Source: CAZWTD01 sp964637345
GTDB taxonomy: Bacteria > Patescibacteriota > Patescibacteriia > HK-STAS-PATE-3
Assembly: GCA_964637345.1 (NCBI GenBank)
Contig: CAZWTD010000029.1
Coordinates: 1 to 8,938, forward strand
Reading direction: 5' to 3'
Length of the DNA stretch: 8,938 nucleotides
Positions 1-5,845 of this stretch are shown piece by piece. Position 1 is the first letter of the stretch. Every line of letters starts with the position of its first letter. Position numbers and translations under genes: made by a program. Below the pieces are notes generated by a model. The model did not search any database and was not told the origin of the DNA. It saw only the letters and a program-made list of their open reading frames with translations.

Positions 1-1050
1 AATTTAAAACCTAATGAAGTCATTGCCTCAGTTACCGGACGCTTTTGGGCGATGGATCGAAAAAAGGAGTGGACGCGAACGCTCCAAACGTATAAAGCGC
101 TTGTCTACGGCCGTGCGCACCACGCGAGTTCGGGTATCGATGCAATTTCCCAGGCCTATGCGAAAGGACGTACCGACGAGTTCATTGAGCCAACCGTCAT
201 CGTAAAAAATCGAAAACCGGTGACAACAATTGGAGACGGGGATTCAGTTATCTATTTCAACCTTCGGTCCGATCGGGCGCGCCAACTTACCAAGGTATTT
301 GTGCAAAGACACCCGACAGAATTCCGCCGCCCGAAAACGCTCCGCGAGCTCTCCTTTGTCGCTATGACCGATTTTGGTCCGGATCTCGATGATATTGTGA
401 CCGCCTACCCGAGCCCGAATCTCGCGGGAACCCTCCCGATGGCGCTTCACGAAGTTCGTCAGCTCTATATCGCTGAAAGCGAAAAATTTGCCCATGTCAC
501 TTTCTTCATCAACGGCGGTTATTCTGATCCCGTTGCCGGAGAAAATCGGATTATGGTACCCTCGCCCAAGGTATCGAATTACGATGAAAAGCCCGAGATG
601 TCGAGCGACGAGATTACGCGAGTTGTTCTCGAGAACCTGAAAGCGAATGTGTATGACTTTGTTGGCGTAAATTATGCGAGCCCGGATATGATCGCGCACA
701 CCGGGAATCTCAAAGCGACAATCAAGGCGGTTGAGAATGTTGACGCGAATCTCGGGCGGCTCGTTGAATTCATCCGGGCGCGAAAAGGCGTCCTGTTCAT
801 CACCGGTGATCATGGGAACGCCGAGGGCCTCCTTGACCCGGAAACCGGAACGCCGGATACTGAACACTCGACCACGCCAGTTCCGTTTATCGTCGTCGGC
901 CCGGGGTTCCCGAAATCTCGTCGACTTCGATCGAAAGGCGTTCTGGGGCAGGTCGCTCCGACGATTCTCCAAACCTTGAAGATTCCTGCGCCCCCCGAAA
1001 TGACTCTTCCCTCACTATGGCAACGACAAGCTACCGCCCGGTTGTCCTAA
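1..1050 (+). CDS. gpmI: 2,3-bisphosphoglycerate-independent phosphoglycerate mutase, copy A (5' end outside window)
   Basis: Interconverts 3- and 2-phosphoglycerate in glycolysis; this family is a cytoplasmic metalloenzyme. The reading frame is open from base 1, so the gene starts upstream. By alignment with the adjacent copy B about 170 N-terminal residues are missing, including the first metal-binding Asp, the phospho-acceptor Ser and the DGRD motif, which cannot be assessed. The visible 349 residues carry GRFWAMDR (residues 13-20), NLRSDRAR, ESEKFAHVTFF with the catalytic Lys, YASPDMIAHTG with metal-binding Asp and His, GDHGNAE, and EHSTTPVPF with the last metal-binding His. An in-frame ATG at 52 lies inside the conserved motif and is not the start. 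After MDR the usual Asp is Lys (residue 21). The 3' end overlaps copy B by 34 bases. Visible active-site residues are intact, so activity is plausible. Confidence 0.93.
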   Translation, partial: NLKPNEVIASVTGRFWAMDRKKEWTRTLQTYKALVYGRAHHASSGIDAISQAYAKGRTDEFIEPTVIVKNRKPVTTIGDGDSVIYFNLRSDRARQLTKVFVQRHPTEFRRPKTLRELSFVAMTDFGPDLDDIVTAYPSPNLAGTLPMALHEVRQLYIAESEKFAHVTFFINGGYSDPVAGENRIMVPSPKVSNYDEKPEMSSDEITRVVLENLKANVYDFVGVNYASPDMIAHTGNLKATIKAVENVDANLGRLVEFIRARKGVLFITGDHGNAEGLLDPETGTPDTEHSTTPVPFIVVGPGFPKSRRLRSKGVLGQVAPTILQTLKIPAPPEMTLPSLWQRQATARLS

Positions 1051-2615
1051 CAATTTTTGACGGCTGGGGAGTGGCGCCGCCCTCGCGGGGCAACGCCATT
1101 TCACTCGCAAAAACCCCTGTCTACGAGAAACTCCTTTCCGAGTATCCCTCGCTGTTGCTTCAGGCTTCTGGAGAAAGCGTCGGTTCCTCGTGGGGCGAGC
1201 TCGGAAATTCCGAGGTTGGCCACCTCAATATTGGCGCCGGGCGGATTGTGTATCAGGATCTTCCCCGGATTACGAAGGCAATTGCGGATGGGACCTTTTT
1301 TGATAATCCTGTCTTGAAACGGGCGGTTGCGCAGGCGAAGAAGCAAAACTCTCGTTTTCATATTATGGGCTTGATGAGCTCCGGCGGTATTCATAGTTTT
1401 AATGAGCACGCGTACGCGCTCCTTGAGCTCGCCCAGAAGTCCGGTTTGTCTCATGTGTTCGTTCACGCGTTCTTAGACGGTCGCGACACCCCCCATAACA
1501 GCGCCGAACGATTTTTATCGAAACTTCAGGCGAAGCTCGATCAGCTTGGCGTTGGGAAGATCGCGACGCTCGCCGGGCGCTTTTGGGCGATGGACCGCGA
1601 TAACCACTGGGATCGTGTTGAAAAAGCCTACCGGGCAATTGTTGAGGGGAAGTCGGAGAAAACTTCGACCGATCCAATGAGCGCCATTCGCGAATCCTAT
1701 GCGCAGGGAGTCTATGACGAGGAATTTGTACCAACCGTGATAACCGATCAATCGGGCGTACCACTCGCGACGGTTGGTGACCATGATGTTGTTGTGTTCT
1801 TCAATTTCCGTTCGGATCGTGCGCGGCAAATGACAAAAGCCTTTGTCCTCCCGGGCTTTGAGAAGTTTTCGCGGACCTACTTGAATGACGTCTTCTTTGT
1901 CGCAATGACTGAATACGAAAAAGATCTTCCCGTTGAAATCGCTTTTCCGCCTGAGCGCGTAGATATGCCGCTCGCGCGCGTGATTGCCGATCATCAGCTT
2001 CACCAGCTGCATATCGCCGAAACAGAAAAGTATGCGCATGTAACGTTTTTTCTCAACGGCGGAAAAGAGGAGGCGTTTCCGAACGAAGATCGCGGACTCA
2101 TTCCGTCGCCGTCAGTCGCAACCTACGACCAAAAGCCGTCGATGAGCGCCCGGGAGATTACAGATCGAGCTTGTACTGAACTGAAAACCGCGAAATATGA
2201 TTTCATCGTGATTAACTACGCGAACGCAGATATGGTCGGGCATACCGGAAAACTCCAGCCGACGATCGAGGCGGTTGAGGTGCTTGATGAATGTCTTGGA
2301 AAATTGGTTGATATGGTGCGCGAAGTGAACGGCGTTCTCCTTCTCACCGCCGACCACGGGAACGCCGAAGATAAAGTGAATCTTCAGACCGGCTTCATTC
2401 AAAAGGAGCATACGACAAATCCCGTTCCCGTTGTTCTCGTTGGCGAGCCCTTTCGCCGAAGTGAAAATCCCACTTCCTTAGCGCGTGATTTGTCGATGGA
2501 AACGCCGCGCGGACTTCTGTCTGATGTCGCTCCAACTGTTCTTGAATTGATGGGAATTCCACAACCGCCCGAAATGACTGGAAAAAGTCTTCTCTCTTCA
2601 TTACGAAAGGTATGA
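1017..2615 (+). CDS. gpmI: 2,3-bisphosphoglycerate-independent phosphoglycerate mutase, copy B (complete)
   Basis: Complete iPGM of 532 residues, close to the family's usual 510-550. Every catalytic motif is present: metal-binding Asp15 in LTIFDGWG; phospho-acceptor Ser65 in GNSEVGHLN; His126 in SSGGIHS; Asp154 and Asp157 in LDGRDTPH; Arg188 and Arg194 in GRFWAMDRD; Arg265 and Arg268 in FRSDRAR; Lys338 in ETEKYAHVTFF; Asp405 and His409 in ANADMVGHTG; Asp446 and His447 in TADHGNAE; His465 in EHTTNPVP. The start at 1017 gives a normal N-terminus six residues before the first conserved block, and no later ATG would keep it, so the 34-base overlap with copy A is probably real. Its stop shares ATGA with pduL. 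It resembles copy A throughout the shared region but is clearly divergent, so the duplication is old. Confidence 0.97.
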   Translation: MATTSYRPVVLTIFDGWGVAPPSRGNAISLAKTPVYEKLLSEYPSLLLQASGESVGSSWGELGNSEVGHLNIGAGRIVYQDLPRITKAIADGTFFDNPVLKRAVAQAKKQNSRFHIMGLMSSGGIHSFNEHAYALLELAQKSGLSHVFVHAFLDGRDTPHNSAERFLSKLQAKLDQLGVGKIATLAGRFWAMDRDNHWDRVEKAYRAIVEGKSEKTSTDPMSAIRESYAQGVYDEEFVPTVITDQSGVPLATVGDHDVVVFFNFRSDRARQMTKAFVLPGFEKFSRTYLNDVFFVAMTEYEKDLPVEIAFPPERVDMPLARVIADHQLHQLHIAETEKYAHVTFFLNGGKEEAFPNEDRGLIPSPSVATYDQKPSMSAREITDRACTELKTAKYDFIVINYANADMVGHTGKLQPTIEAVEVLDECLGKLVDMVREVNGVLLLTADHGNAEDKVNLQTGFIQKEHTTNPVPVVLVGEPFRRSENPTSLARDLSMETPRGLLSDVAPTVLELMGIPQPPEMTGKSLLSSLRKV

Positions 2616-3190
2616 GAACAATCAAGGTTCCGATTGAAGTCTCCGGTCGTCATGTCCACTTGAGCGACGCTGACGCGCAGACGCTCTTTGGAGCGCCGCT
2701 CGCTGTCGGTCGCATGATTTCGCAGCCGAAGCAATTTGTTGCAAAAGAAACAGTTGTTCTTGAAACTTCAGCAGCGGCGTTTACCCGCGTAGCGATTGTC
2801 GGCCCAACCCGATCCGCAACGCAGGTCGAGCTTTCCGCGACCGACGCTCGAACCTTGAAAATTGAAGCTCCGCTTGCGCTCTCCGGCGAATCGACTGAGC
2901 TCAAGGAGCCAATCACCCTAGCAGGTCCGGCCGGCCGAATTGAAATCAAGAAGAATGTCATTATTGCGAAACGGCATCTCCATATCAGCCCAGAAGAAGC
3001 GGCGTCCCTAGGGCTGCAGCACCACCAGGTTGTTGCGGTCCGGACCACAGGACCGCGCGCGGTAAGCTTTGAGCAAGTTATTGTCGTCTCACGCCCGGGG
3101 GTTGATGAGATGTCCTTCATGCTTGATACTGATGAGGCCAATGCCGCTGGCGTCCGAACTGGCGATCACGCCGAACTTCTTCTTCCATGA
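2612..3190 (+). CDS. pduL: PduL-type phosphate acyltransferase (phosphotransacetylase)
   Basis: Expected to transfer an acyl group between CoA and phosphate, here probably acetyl-CoA to acetyl phosphate given the acetate kinase gene that follows. The 192-residue protein has the two PduL half-domains: SGRHVHLS (His14, His16) near the N-terminus and AKRHLHIS (His122, His124) in the second half, both known zinc-ligand motifs. TQVELSATDART with Glu73 and the C-terminal LDTDEANAAG also match the family. The protein begins directly at the first domain, with no N-terminal extension of the kind that targets PduL to bacterial microcompartments, which points to a cytosolic housekeeping enzyme. An oddity: the His that normally stands two residues before the Asp of DTDEAN is Met170. 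It overlaps gpmI and ackA by four bases (ATGA) on each side, so translation is probably coupled. Confidence 0.93.
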   Translation: MRTIKVPIEVSGRHVHLSDADAQTLFGAPLAVGRMISQPKQFVAKETVVLETSAAAFTRVAIVGPTRSATQVELSATDARTLKIEAPLALSGESTELKEPITLAGPAGRIEIKKNVIIAKRHLHISPEEAASLGLQHHQVVAVRTTGPRAVSFEQVIVVSRPGVDEMSFMLDTDEANAAGVRTGDHAELLLP

Positions 3191-4254
3191 GACAGACGAT
3201 TCTCACACTCAATCCTGGCAGCTCGAGTCTGAAATTTGCGCTTTTTGACGCAGAGACTCGGCCGCTCCTGCGCGGTTCCTTCGAGAAAATTCGAGGAACC
3301 CATTCAGCGAAGCTGCATGAGATGAAGCGACGTTTGAAGGGCGCGCAACCCTCCCTCGTTGGTGTGAGAATTGTTCATGGCGGATCCTTTCGAGAAGCGG
3401 TAGCGTATACTCCTGCTGTTGAGCAAAGGCTCAAGAGCCTTGTTCCGCTTGCTCCGCTTCATCAAGGAGCCGGATTAAACCTATTGCGGTCCATTCGTCA
3501 GCTCTACCCGAGAGCCCGGCGAGCGGTTGCGTTCGATACCGCTTTTTTTGTCGACCTGCCGGCTGAGGCTAAACAGTATGCCATTCCTTCGAGCGTCGCT
3601 CGCCGCTACGGGATTCGCCGTTTTGGCTTTCATGGCTTGTCTCACGAGTGGGCAATGGAACAAGCCGCGCTTCGTTTAGGAAAACCAGTCGAGCAACTGA
3701 AGCTCATCACGCTCCACCTCGGCTCCGGAGCGAGCGCAGCAGCAATCGACCGCGGTCATCCCATCGAGACCTCAATGGGGCTTACGCCCATGGAGGGACT
3801 TGTGATGGCGACCCGGAGCGGTGATCTTGATCCAGGGATTGTCTTTCACCTGGCTCGCGCTGGCTGGCCCATTCAACGAATCGAAAGCGTAGTGAATTCT
3901 GCGTCCGGTTGGAAGGGGATCGCCGGAACCTCAGATTTCCGTGAGTTGTTAGTTGCGGCTGGCCTACGAAAACCTGACGCAGGCAGGAAAACAATCCCTG
4001 CTTCGCGTCGTCAGGCGGCGGGCCTTGCTCTCGATATGAGCGTTCACCGCATCGTGAAATATATTGGAGCGTATCATGCGCTCCTCGGCGGTGCCGACGC
4101 GATTGTCTGTACTGGATCGATTGGCGCGGGGAGCGCGCCGTTGCGACGGATTCTGAACGATTGGCTCCGGCCGCTTGGACTTCCCGAGGCGCTCGCGATT
4201 CCAACTGACGAGGAAGCGTTAATCGCTCGGTCGGTTCTCCGCTTCCTTCCGTAA
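3187..4254 (+). CDS. ackA: Acetate kinase, short form
   Basis: Makes ATP and acetate from acetyl phosphate and ADP, completing the acetate branch begun by PduL. At 355 residues it is shorter than the usual ~395-400. Conserved elements are TLNPGSSS with Asn9, RIVHGG with Arg61, APLH with His92, AFDTAF with Asp117, FGFHGLSH with His149, HLGSGAS, TRSGDLDPG with Arg210, and the C-terminal PTDEE glutamate. The shortening falls between Asn9 and Arg61 (about 30 residues) and between TGSIGAGS and PTDEE. Two motifs deviate: DTAFH is DTAFF, and the nucleotide-site TGGIGEN is TGSIGAG. Residues about 263-276 form an extra stretch encoded by an imperfect palindrome (separate entry). The start is fixed by the ATGA overlap with pduL and the motif five residues in. 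Main catalytic residues remain, so it is probably active. Confidence 0.94.
   Translation: MRQTILTLNPGSSSLKFALFDAETRPLLRGSFEKIRGTHSAKLHEMKRRLKGAQPSLVGVRIVHGGSFREAVAYTPAVEQRLKSLVPLAPLHQGAGLNLLRSIRQLYPRARRAVAFDTAFFVDLPAEAKQYAIPSSVARRYGIRRFGFHGLSHEWAMEQAALRLGKPVEQLKLITLHLGSGASAAAIDRGHPIETSMGLTPMEGLVMATRSGDLDPGIVFHLARAGWPIQRIESVVNSASGWKGIAGTSDFRELLVAAGLRKPDAGRKTIPASRRQAAGLALDMSVHRIVKYIGAYHALLGGADAIVCTGSIGAGSAPLRRILNDWLRPLGLPEALAIPTDEEALIARSVLRFLP
3973..4015. repeat. Imperfect palindrome inside ackA, possible REP-like insertion
   Basis: Outer arms CCTGACG (3973-3979) and CGTCAGG (4009-4015) are perfect complements. Inside them GCAGG (3983-3987) pairs with CCTGC (3997-4001) around an A-rich loop. 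The left half also contains CAGG in tandem. The palindrome encodes residues 263-276 of acetate kinase, where the protein has about 13 residues more than the Bacillus type between the SDxR motif and ALD. The size match suggests a short palindromic element inserted in frame, comparable in principle to Rickettsia palindromic elements. The structure is read directly from the sequence; the insertion history is inference. Confidence 0.5.
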
Positions 4255-4263
4255 AGCCTCGCT

Positions 4264-4764
4264 ATGCCTCTCTCCGGCTCGGCCTACGCCGAACTCGCCT
4301 TCTTGTTCATCGCGTCGTTTCTCATCCCGACCTTTAATTTTGTTTCTCCGCTTCGGCCGATTATTATCATTCTCGGTCTTTCGACGCACCTTCCGCCCTT
4401 GACCGTAGGGCTTGTTGCTTCGGTCGGAACAACGCTTGGCGCGCTCCCGTTGTATTTCGTTGGAAGAAAGCTCCAGAGCCTCGATCGCGTGAAGAAGTGG
4501 CTGACGAAGCATCCAAAAATTGATCGCTTCATGCAAAGGATCAGCCATCGTCCCTTCCTTGTTCTCCTCTGTCTTCTCTGGTTTCCTTTTCCCGACGAGC
4601 TCGTCGGGCTCTACGGCGGATTTGAACGCTACAACGTCTGGAAGTTTCTCCTCGCGAATTTTATTGGGCGCGTCGTCTGGTACATTCCGCTCGCGCTTTT
4701 TGGGTCGGATATCGTCGACTATTTCTGGGCAGTCTGGCACTGGCTTGGTCGTGCGTTTTCCTAA
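4264..4764 (+). CDS. VTT/DedA-like (SNARE-associated fold) integral membrane protein
   Basis: A 166-residue hydrophobic protein with hydrophobic segments at about residues 8-25, 31-40, 44-66, 97-108, 125-147 and 150-163. The middle has a Gly-rich stretch ending in YFVGRKL, like the GxxxGYxxGR region of DedA proteins. After a basic amphipathic linker (about 67-96) comes FPFPDELVGLYGGF, then WKFLLANFIGRVVWYIP, matching the VTT order of a Pro/Gly re-entrant motif followed by the N-x-x-G-x-x-x-W helix. DedA-family proteins are linked to envelope homeostasis and lipid or ion transport; the substrate here is unknown. It begins nine bases after ackA, so it is probably the last gene of the operon, though it has no obvious metabolic link to it. 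No strong ribosome-binding site is seen. Family assignment rests on pattern only. Confidence 0.72.
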   Translation: MPLSGSAYAELAFLFIASFLIPTFNFVSPLRPIIIILGLSTHLPPLTVGLVASVGTTLGALPLYFVGRKLQSLDRVKKWLTKHPKIDRFMQRISHRPFLVLLCLLWFPFPDELVGLYGGFERYNVWKFLLANFIGRVVWYIPLALFGSDIVDYFWAVWHWLGRAFS

Positions 4765-4769
4765 GAAAA

Positions 4770-4793
4770 GCACCCTTCCAGTCGGAAGGGTGC
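4770..4793 (-). terminator. Perfect 10-bp hairpin, intrinsic terminator in minus-strand orientation
   Basis: GCACCCTTCC (4770-4779) pairs perfectly with GGAAGGGTGC (4784-4793) around a four-base loop. Read on the minus strand the stem is followed at once by TTTTCTTAG, a U-run; read on the plus strand it is followed by AAGAGCC with no U-run. It should therefore stop leftward transcription best. It begins five bases after the membrane-protein stop codon, so it may also stabilise the 3' end of the plus-strand operon mRNA. Confidence 0.6.
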
Positions 4794-5103
4794 AAGAGCC
4801 ATGGGTCAGTTAATACCCATCGCCCGGGCCCTGGCAATCTCTACCTGAGTAACAGGGCGGACGTGCTGTGTGTGCAAACTGCACGCGAGCGACCAATACC
4901 CTCAGTCATTCCTATATTGCCAGATCCCGTAGCAACCTCGGTATGGGCATCTGTCCCCGTGTTTGATTGTCGATACATCGATGGTCTTCTTCTGCGGCCG
5001 TTCGCTTTCCAAGCTACTCCTCCTTCTTTCACAGGACCGGGTTTTTTGTACAGCGCCGTTGCTAGGCTAGTCTTAATCGTCTTTTCCTTTTCGTCAAGAA
5101 GAC
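4794..5103. other. Gap without a convincing gene; fragmentary minus-strand frames
   Basis: I see no recognisable protein or structural RNA here. On the minus strand three pieces are noticeable. A Shine-Dalgarno-like AGGAGG (5024-5019) lies six bases before a TTG at 5012, opening a 36-codon frame ending at 4902 whose peptide contains RCPYRGCYG. A second frame is open from upstream of 5032 to 4841. The last codons before a TGA at 4808-4806 read VTQVEIARARAMGIN, directly ahead of the minus-strand terminator. No single uninterrupted frame joins them. The stretch could be a decayed or frameshifted minus-strand gene, a small RNA, or meaningless sequence. A small inverted repeat ATGGGT/ACCCAT lies at 4801-4820. 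Confidence 0.3.
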
Positions 5104-5131
5104 ACCCCTCCGGCCGGAGAGCAGGAGGGGT
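5104..5131 (-). terminator. Hairpin after the lipoprotein gene, probable weak terminator
   Basis: ACCCCTCC (5104-5111) and GGAGGGGT (5124-5131) form a perfect 8-bp stem; the loop side also holds the palindrome CTCCGGCCGGAG (5108-5119), which could form an alternative fold. On the minus strand the stem begins seven bases past the lipoprotein stop and is followed by a T-rich but interrupted GTCTTCTTG. A weak intrinsic terminator for the lipoprotein gene is the simplest reading. Confidence 0.5.
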
Positions 5132-5137
5132 TATGGG

Positions 5138-5704
5138 CTAAAGACAGGGTCCGACGTAGACTACGGCGCAGAGCCCCGAGGCGAGGCAGCCGGCGGGGTT
5201 GCCGATCGCACAGGCGAAGAGCGATATTCCGCAGCTTAGGTTGATCCATGTCGGCAGGCCGTTCGCTCGTTCTTGAACGCAATCGAAGAATGCATCCCAG
5301 TCAGAAGCGCTGGCGGCGAGCTTTGACGTGTGAACGCGAGTTATTGTCCGAAGCATCTGCTCGTCATAGCCGAGTTCAAGGCGGTGTTGACCGTCCGGAG
5401 ACTCGAGCTTGAGCGTCGCGTGGCCGATGCTCGGGACAACTCGGAGGCTGAAGCCTCGGTAGCGATTCGGGCCGTCTGACAGGAAGCCGAGGACGGTATT
5501 GTCCTTGGCCGGAACGAGAAGAATCGTTCCGCCGTTGGGCAGCTCACGCTCCTCGAGCTCCGAAAGTCTCGGTTCAAGACCGCGGCTTTCGAAGCGCTGG
5601 TAGTCCGTGGACGACTCGAGAGTCGAGTCCTCCTTCCCTGGGCCGAGCGTAAGGTCCGAACATCCTGAAAGGAGCAAAAGAGCGAAGAGTCCAATCCACC
5701 GCAT
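5138..5704 (-). CDS. Small lipoprotein with cysteine-rich hydrophobic C-terminus
   Basis: A 188-residue protein of unrecognised family. The N-terminus, MRWIGLFALLLLSGCSDL, is a lipoprotein signal peptide with lipobox LSGC; Cys15 would be lipidated and the mature protein anchored outside the cytoplasmic membrane. A polar, charged linker (about 18-55) leads into a region of probable beta strands (about 56-125; ILLVP, GFSLRVVP, ATLKLESPDG, HRLELGYD). The C-terminus (about 136-188) has DWDAFFDC, then a hydrophobic stretch with Cys142, 158, 165, 173, 179 and 187, enough for three disulfides. The frame is open far upstream, but the ATG at 5704 is chosen because AGGAGG lies six bases before it and the signal peptide begins there. 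The cysteine spacing loosely recalls halocin-C8-like bacteriocin domains; this is only a resemblance. It is divergent from recJ. Confidence 0.82.
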   Translation of the reverse strand: MRWIGLFALLLLSGCSDLTLGPGKEDSTLESSTDYQRFESRGLEPRLSELEERELPNGGTILLVPAKDNTVLGFLSDGPNRYRGFSLRVVPSIGHATLKLESPDGQHRLELGYDEQMLRTITRVHTSKLAASASDWDAFFDCVQERANGLPTWINLSCGISLFACAIGNPAGCLASGLCAVVYVGPCL

Positions 5705-5710
5705 ATGCTT

Positions 5711-5719
5711 CCTCCTCCC
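5711..5719 (-). promoter_or_regulatory. Strong ribosome-binding site for the lipoprotein gene
   Basis: On the minus strand the bases read GGGAGGAGG and end six bases before the ATG at 5704. This is the clearest Shine-Dalgarno sequence at any gene start in the window, and it decides the start within a much longer open frame. Confidence 0.8.
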
Positions 5720-5782
5720 GTGGTTTGGTGGTGTTGGCGAATAGAAGTTTTCATAGAAAGCGCGTACCGTCAAGTGAGGCGC

Positions 5783-5812
5783 TTGGACAAGGACAGATTG
5801 GTAGCGTAGAAT
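5783..5812 (+). promoter_or_regulatory. Sigma-70-type promoter for recJ-rnhA
   Basis: TTGGAC (5783-5788) and TAGAAT (5807-5812) match -35 and -10 elements with an 18-base spacer. Transcription would start near 5819, giving a leader of only about 27 bases before the recJ ATG at 5846. The site lies in the 141-base gap between the divergent lipoprotein and recJ genes. Confidence 0.55.
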
Positions 5813-5845
5813 AGCCCTACAACTGTTGATTGCTGACCTCCCGTT

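Noticed and set aside
244..972. Long minus-strand open frame of 242 codons opposite gpmI copy A
   Set aside because: It is the complement of a strongly conserved iPGM coding sequence, has no recognisable motif, and is a codon-bias shadow.
4902..4904. In-frame TGA on the minus strand as a recoded codon joining two pieces of frame
   Set aside because: TGA ends gpmI copy B, pduL and recJ in this same window, so it is an ordinary stop codon here.
4902..5012. 36-residue minus-strand peptide starting at TTG with RCPYRGCYG
   Set aside because: The Shine-Dalgarno is good, but the frame is short, the start is TTG, and there is no homology I recognise; kept only as part of the gap description.
4863..5141. 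Plus-strand open frame of 92 codons between the two convergent units
   Set aside because: No ribosome-binding site or recognisable domain, composition not protein-like, and it crosses the lipoprotein terminator hairpin.
5768..5773. TTGACG on the minus strand as a -35 box for the lipoprotein gene
   Set aside because: No acceptable -10 hexamer lies 16-18 bases downstream; the spacing to TATGAA is only 12 bases.
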